Part shown: piece by piece, positions 6,122-7,446 of the stretch
Layout of the letters: each line of letters begins with the position of its first letter
Numbering within the stretch: position 1 is the stretch's first letter
Assembly: GCA_031259505.1 (NCBI GenBank)
Contig: JAIRLL010000069.1
Span: 1 to 7,446 of the forward strand
Reading direction: 5' to 3'
Source of the DNA: Tannerella sp.
GTDB lineage: Bacteria; Bacteroidota; Bacteroidia; Bacteroidales; Tannerellaceae
Length of the DNA: 7,446 nt
Made by a program: the position numbers and the translations under genes
Notes under the pieces: model-generated
The model's input: only the letters and a program-made list of their open reading frames with translations
Told to the model about the DNA's origin: nothing
Database searches by the model: none

Positions 6122-6925
6122 TCACAACAACAAAACCAGGCTCACCGCCATGACGCCCATCCCCGCAATCAGGCCGTAGATGGCTACATGATGCTCACCG
6201 TATTCGTGTGCCGCAGGCAGCAATTCGTCCAGCGAGATGAAGACCATAATCCCCGCCACCATGGCAAACGTGCAACCCAGCAGGAAAGGTGACATGAACC
6301 GCATCAGGAAAAGATATGCAATCAGCGCCCCGACAGGTTCCGCTATCCCCGAAAGAAACGAAATCCAAAACGCTTTACGGCGGTCGCCCGTCGCAAAATA
6401 CACGGGCACGGATACGGCAATCCCTTCGGGTATGTTGTGGATGGCAATCGCAATCGCGATAGCCACACCCAGCGCCGGATTCTCTACCGCCGCCATGAAT
6501 GTAGCAATACCTTCAGGGAAATTGTGTATCGCAATCGCAAGAGACGTCAACACGCCCATTCTCATCAGCTTGCTATCGCGCGACGGCGAGGCCTGCATAT
6601 CTTCCAGGGCACGCGCCTCGTGCGGATTCTCGTACGACGGAACAAGCCTGTCGATGATACCTATCACCAGTATCCCGCAAAAAAAACTCGCAACGGTTAC
6701 CCACATGCCCGTCTTCTCTCCAACCGAATTCATCAGTACTGCCTGTGCCTCGGCATAAAGTTCGACGAACGACACGAAAATCATTACCCCCGCCGACAGT
6801 CCCAGCGAAAACGAAAGCAACCGCCGGTTCGTACGGCTCGAAAGAAATGCTATCAGGCTGCCTATCACAGTAGCCAACCCTGCAAACAGCGTCAACAAAA
6901 GAGGTATTACTATACTATCCTGCAT
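6122..6925 (-). CDS. zupT: ZIP-family zinc/divalent metal transporter, ZupT-like
   Basis: This 267-residue inner-membrane protein is predicted to import zinc and probably other divalent metals such as iron or manganese. It is collinear with E. coli ZupT as I remember it. It opens with a helix (SIVIPLLLTLFAGLATVIGS), then has SLGLSAGVMIFVSFVE, and both hallmark metal-site motifs, HNFPEG (134-139) and HNIPEG (163-168). SLDELLPAAHEYG lies near the end, and the protein closes in VSLVLLL. About eight helices are expected, with a hydrophilic loop (about residues 95-120) before the first motif. I chose the ATG at 6925 because the ZupT family starts there. The longer frame would run through the promoter box at 6955-6948 and into the tRNA. 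The gene is divergent from tRNA-Pro and convergent with vsr. No metal-regulator operator was recognised. Confidence 0.93.
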   Translation of the reverse strand: MQDSIVIPLLLTLFAGLATVIGSLIAFLSSRTNRRLLSFSLGLSAGVMIFVSFVELYAEAQAVLMNSVGEKTGMWVTVASFFCGILVIGIIDRLVPSYENPHEARALEDMQASPSRDSKLMRMGVLTSLAIAIHNFPEGIATFMAAVENPALGVAIAIAIAIHNIPEGIAVSVPVYFATGDRRKAFWISFLSGIAEPVGALIAYLFLMRFMSPFLLGCTFAMVAGIMVFISLDELLPAAHEYGEHHVAIYGLIAGMGVMAVSLVLLL

Positions 6926-6947
6926 ATATTCTACAAATTCTAAAATA

Positions 6948-6955
6948 CAAAAATA
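6948..6955 (-). promoter_or_regulatory. -7 promoter box for zupT
   Basis: Read on the minus strand this is TATTTTTG, matching TAnnTTTG, 22 nt above the zupT ATG. The closest TTG further upstream (6972-6970) gives a 14-nt spacer, shorter than the usual 17-23. The surroundings are A/T-rich, so the match is less telling than the others. Confidence 0.5.
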
Positions 6956-7006
6956 GTATCTTTTTCTTTCAACCGGAAAATAAAACAGGAAATAACCGAA
7001 AAAAAT

Positions 7007-7036
7007 TTTGCGCTTGAGAAAATATTCGTACATTTG
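7007..7036 (+). promoter_or_regulatory. Promoter of tRNA-Pro
   Basis: TTTG (7007-7010) and TACATTTG (7029-7036) are 18 nt apart, a good match to the Bacteroidota pattern TTTG / TAnnTTTG. The expected start is about 10 nt before the mature tRNA. It is the only promoter in the window with both elements at normal spacing. Confidence 0.75.
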
Positions 7037-7053
7037 CACCCGAATTTCAAAAG

Positions 7054-7127
7054 CGGGGTGTAGCACAGTTGGCTAGCGCGCCACGTTCGGGACGTGGAGG
7101 TCGGACGTTCGAGTCGTCTCACCCCGA
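7054..7127 (+). tRNA. tRNA-Pro (anticodon CGG)
   Basis: The 74-nt cloverleaf has acceptor CGGGGTG (7054-7060) paired with CACCCCG (7120-7126), discriminator A7127, anticodon stem CCACG/CGTGG around loop TTCGGGA with CGG at 7088-7090, and T-arm GGACG-TTCGAGT-CGTCT. CCA is not encoded (CTG follows), so it must be added after transcription. The D-stem GCAC/GCGC contains one A:C mismatch at the 12-23 pair. It reads CCG codons. It has its own promoter and no adjoining tRNA, and an integrase gene follows, so its 3' end is the likely attachment site of an integrative element. Confidence 0.95.
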
Positions 7128-7132
7128 CTGAT

Positions 7133-7173
7133 GACAGTTTAATTGCCTGATTTTAAGGCGATTAAATACTGTC
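7133..7173 (+). terminator. 16-bp hairpin just after tRNA-Pro
   Basis: GACAGT (7133-7138) pairs with ACTGTC (7168-7173), and TTAATTGCCT (7139-7148) pairs with AGGCGATTAA (7156-7165), leaving a 2-nt bulge (7166-7167), one G-T wobble and a 7-nt loop. It begins 6 nt after the tRNA and could end its transcript or help 3' processing, although no T-run follows. If the DNA to the right belongs to an integrated element, the hairpin may instead be part of its attachment region. Confidence 0.5.
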
Positions 7174-7185
7174 GCAGTTATGTTG

Positions 7186-7205
7186 CCGGGACAGTTCCGG
7201 GACAG
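7186..7205 (+). repeat. Two CCGGGACAG direct repeats 11 bp apart
   Basis: CCGGGACAG occurs at 7186-7194 and again at 7197-7205. The 11-bp period places both copies on the same face of the helix, as expected for paired protein sites. Between a tRNA attachment site and an integrase gene these could be arm sites for the integrase or an excision factor. That role is inference. Confidence 0.4.
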
Positions 7206-7218
7206 AGGGTATAAATTC

Positions 7219-7265
7219 TTTTTTTTCTGTCTTGAAACCTGATGGATTTGAGACAAGAAAAAAAA
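7219..7265 (+). promoter_or_regulatory. Inverted repeat ending on the integrase start codon
   Basis: TTTTTTTTC and TGTCT (7219-7232) pair with AGACA (7251-7255) and GAAAAAAAA (7257-7265), with A7256 bulged and an 18-nt loop. The right arm ends on the A of the integrase ATG. In the mRNA this stem would cover the ribosome entry site and could limit integrase translation. Most pairs are A-U, so it is only moderately stable. Confidence 0.4.
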
Positions 7266-7446
7266 TGTCTGAAAGTCGAAAAAATCGCGCGGTCACGCAA
7301 ATAGTTTCTTATACGGTTCCACGCCTGTATACGGGCAGGGAATGGTACGTCGGGTGGTATTCCTTTGATCCTGTCGAGAAGAAAATGCGCAGGAAAAAAA
7401 TCAAACTCAATCATATTCACAGTAAAACGACAAGGCGGAAGTATGC
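7265..7446 (+). CDS. Tyrosine recombinase / phage-type integrase, N-terminal part
   Basis: The first 60 codons are present and the frame runs off the window edge. The visible part reads TVPRLYTGREWYVGWYSFDP (17-36) followed by a basic stretch with KKMRRKKIKLN and TTRRKYA. This matches the usual opening of Bacteroidales site-specific integrases, where it forms the N-terminal arm-binding region ahead of a SAM-like core-binding domain. The catalytic domain (R...HxxR...Y) lies outside the window and cannot be checked. The ATG at 7265 is the only ATG in this frame in the region. The gene lies 137 bp after tRNA-Pro and points away from it, so it probably recombines the tRNA 3' end with an identical sequence at the element's far end. 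No promoter box was found in front, and the possible hairpin over the start suggests low expression. A decayed, solitary integrase remains possible. Confidence 0.8.
   Translation, partial: MSESRKNRAVTQIVSYTVPRLYTGREWYVGWYSFDPVEKKMRRKKIKLNHIHSKTTRRKY

Noticed and set aside
6926..7066. Upstream start for zupT giving 314 residues
   Set aside because: The extra residues do not fit the ZupT family, and the region contains the zupT promoter box, the divergent tRNA promoter and part of the tRNA.
7178..7420. Minus-strand 80-codon frame
   Set aside because: It is antisense to the recognisable integrase N-terminus and has no support of its own.

Overview
The window looks like chromosomal DNA from a member of the Bacteroidota, most probably order Bacteroidales. 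The evidence is the gene families (a DUF2723 membrane protein, an HU-CCDC81/SPOR protein and a Bacteroidales-type integrase N-terminus), a tRNA without an encoded CCA end, and five copies of the phylum's -7 promoter box TAnnTTTG at plausible places. The backbone genes are fairly G+C rich (58-62% in the 60-base lines counted by hand). No genus can be named from this alone.

Layout. Positions 1-389 carry no credible gene. They hold a cluster of degenerate palindromic repeats (83-291) that runs into a 21-bp tandem repeat (292-354). On the minus strand, 4274 to 390 is a two-gene operon: a large DUF2723 membrane protein (putative GT-C glycosyltransferase, related to animal TMEM260) followed 12 nt later by a NodB-type polysaccharide deacetylase. 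A 163-bp divergent promoter region separates it from a plus-strand gene (4438-5439) coding for a one-pass membrane protein with a cytoplasmic HU-like part and a periplasmic SPOR domain.

Next is an AT-rich insert of about 0.6 kb (about 40% G+C) with a Vsr mismatch endonuclease (5494-6018) and a tiny convergent ORF (6020-6118) wedged between vsr and the zupT-like zinc transporter gene (6122-6925, minus). No cytosine methyltransferase, the usual Vsr partner, lies in the window.

The right end reads as an integration site. A tRNA-Pro(CGG) with its own promoter (7007-7127) is followed by about 137 bp of hairpins and short repeats, then the start of a tyrosine recombinase (7265 to the window edge) pointing away from the tRNA. 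This is the usual arrangement of an integrative element inserted at a tRNA 3' end, so the cargo would lie to the right, outside the window.

The most interesting points are the putative element boundary at tRNA-Pro with a hairpin over the integrase start, the orphan vsr island with its remnant-like small ORF, and the repeat cluster on the left. No complete new multi-gene system is visible.
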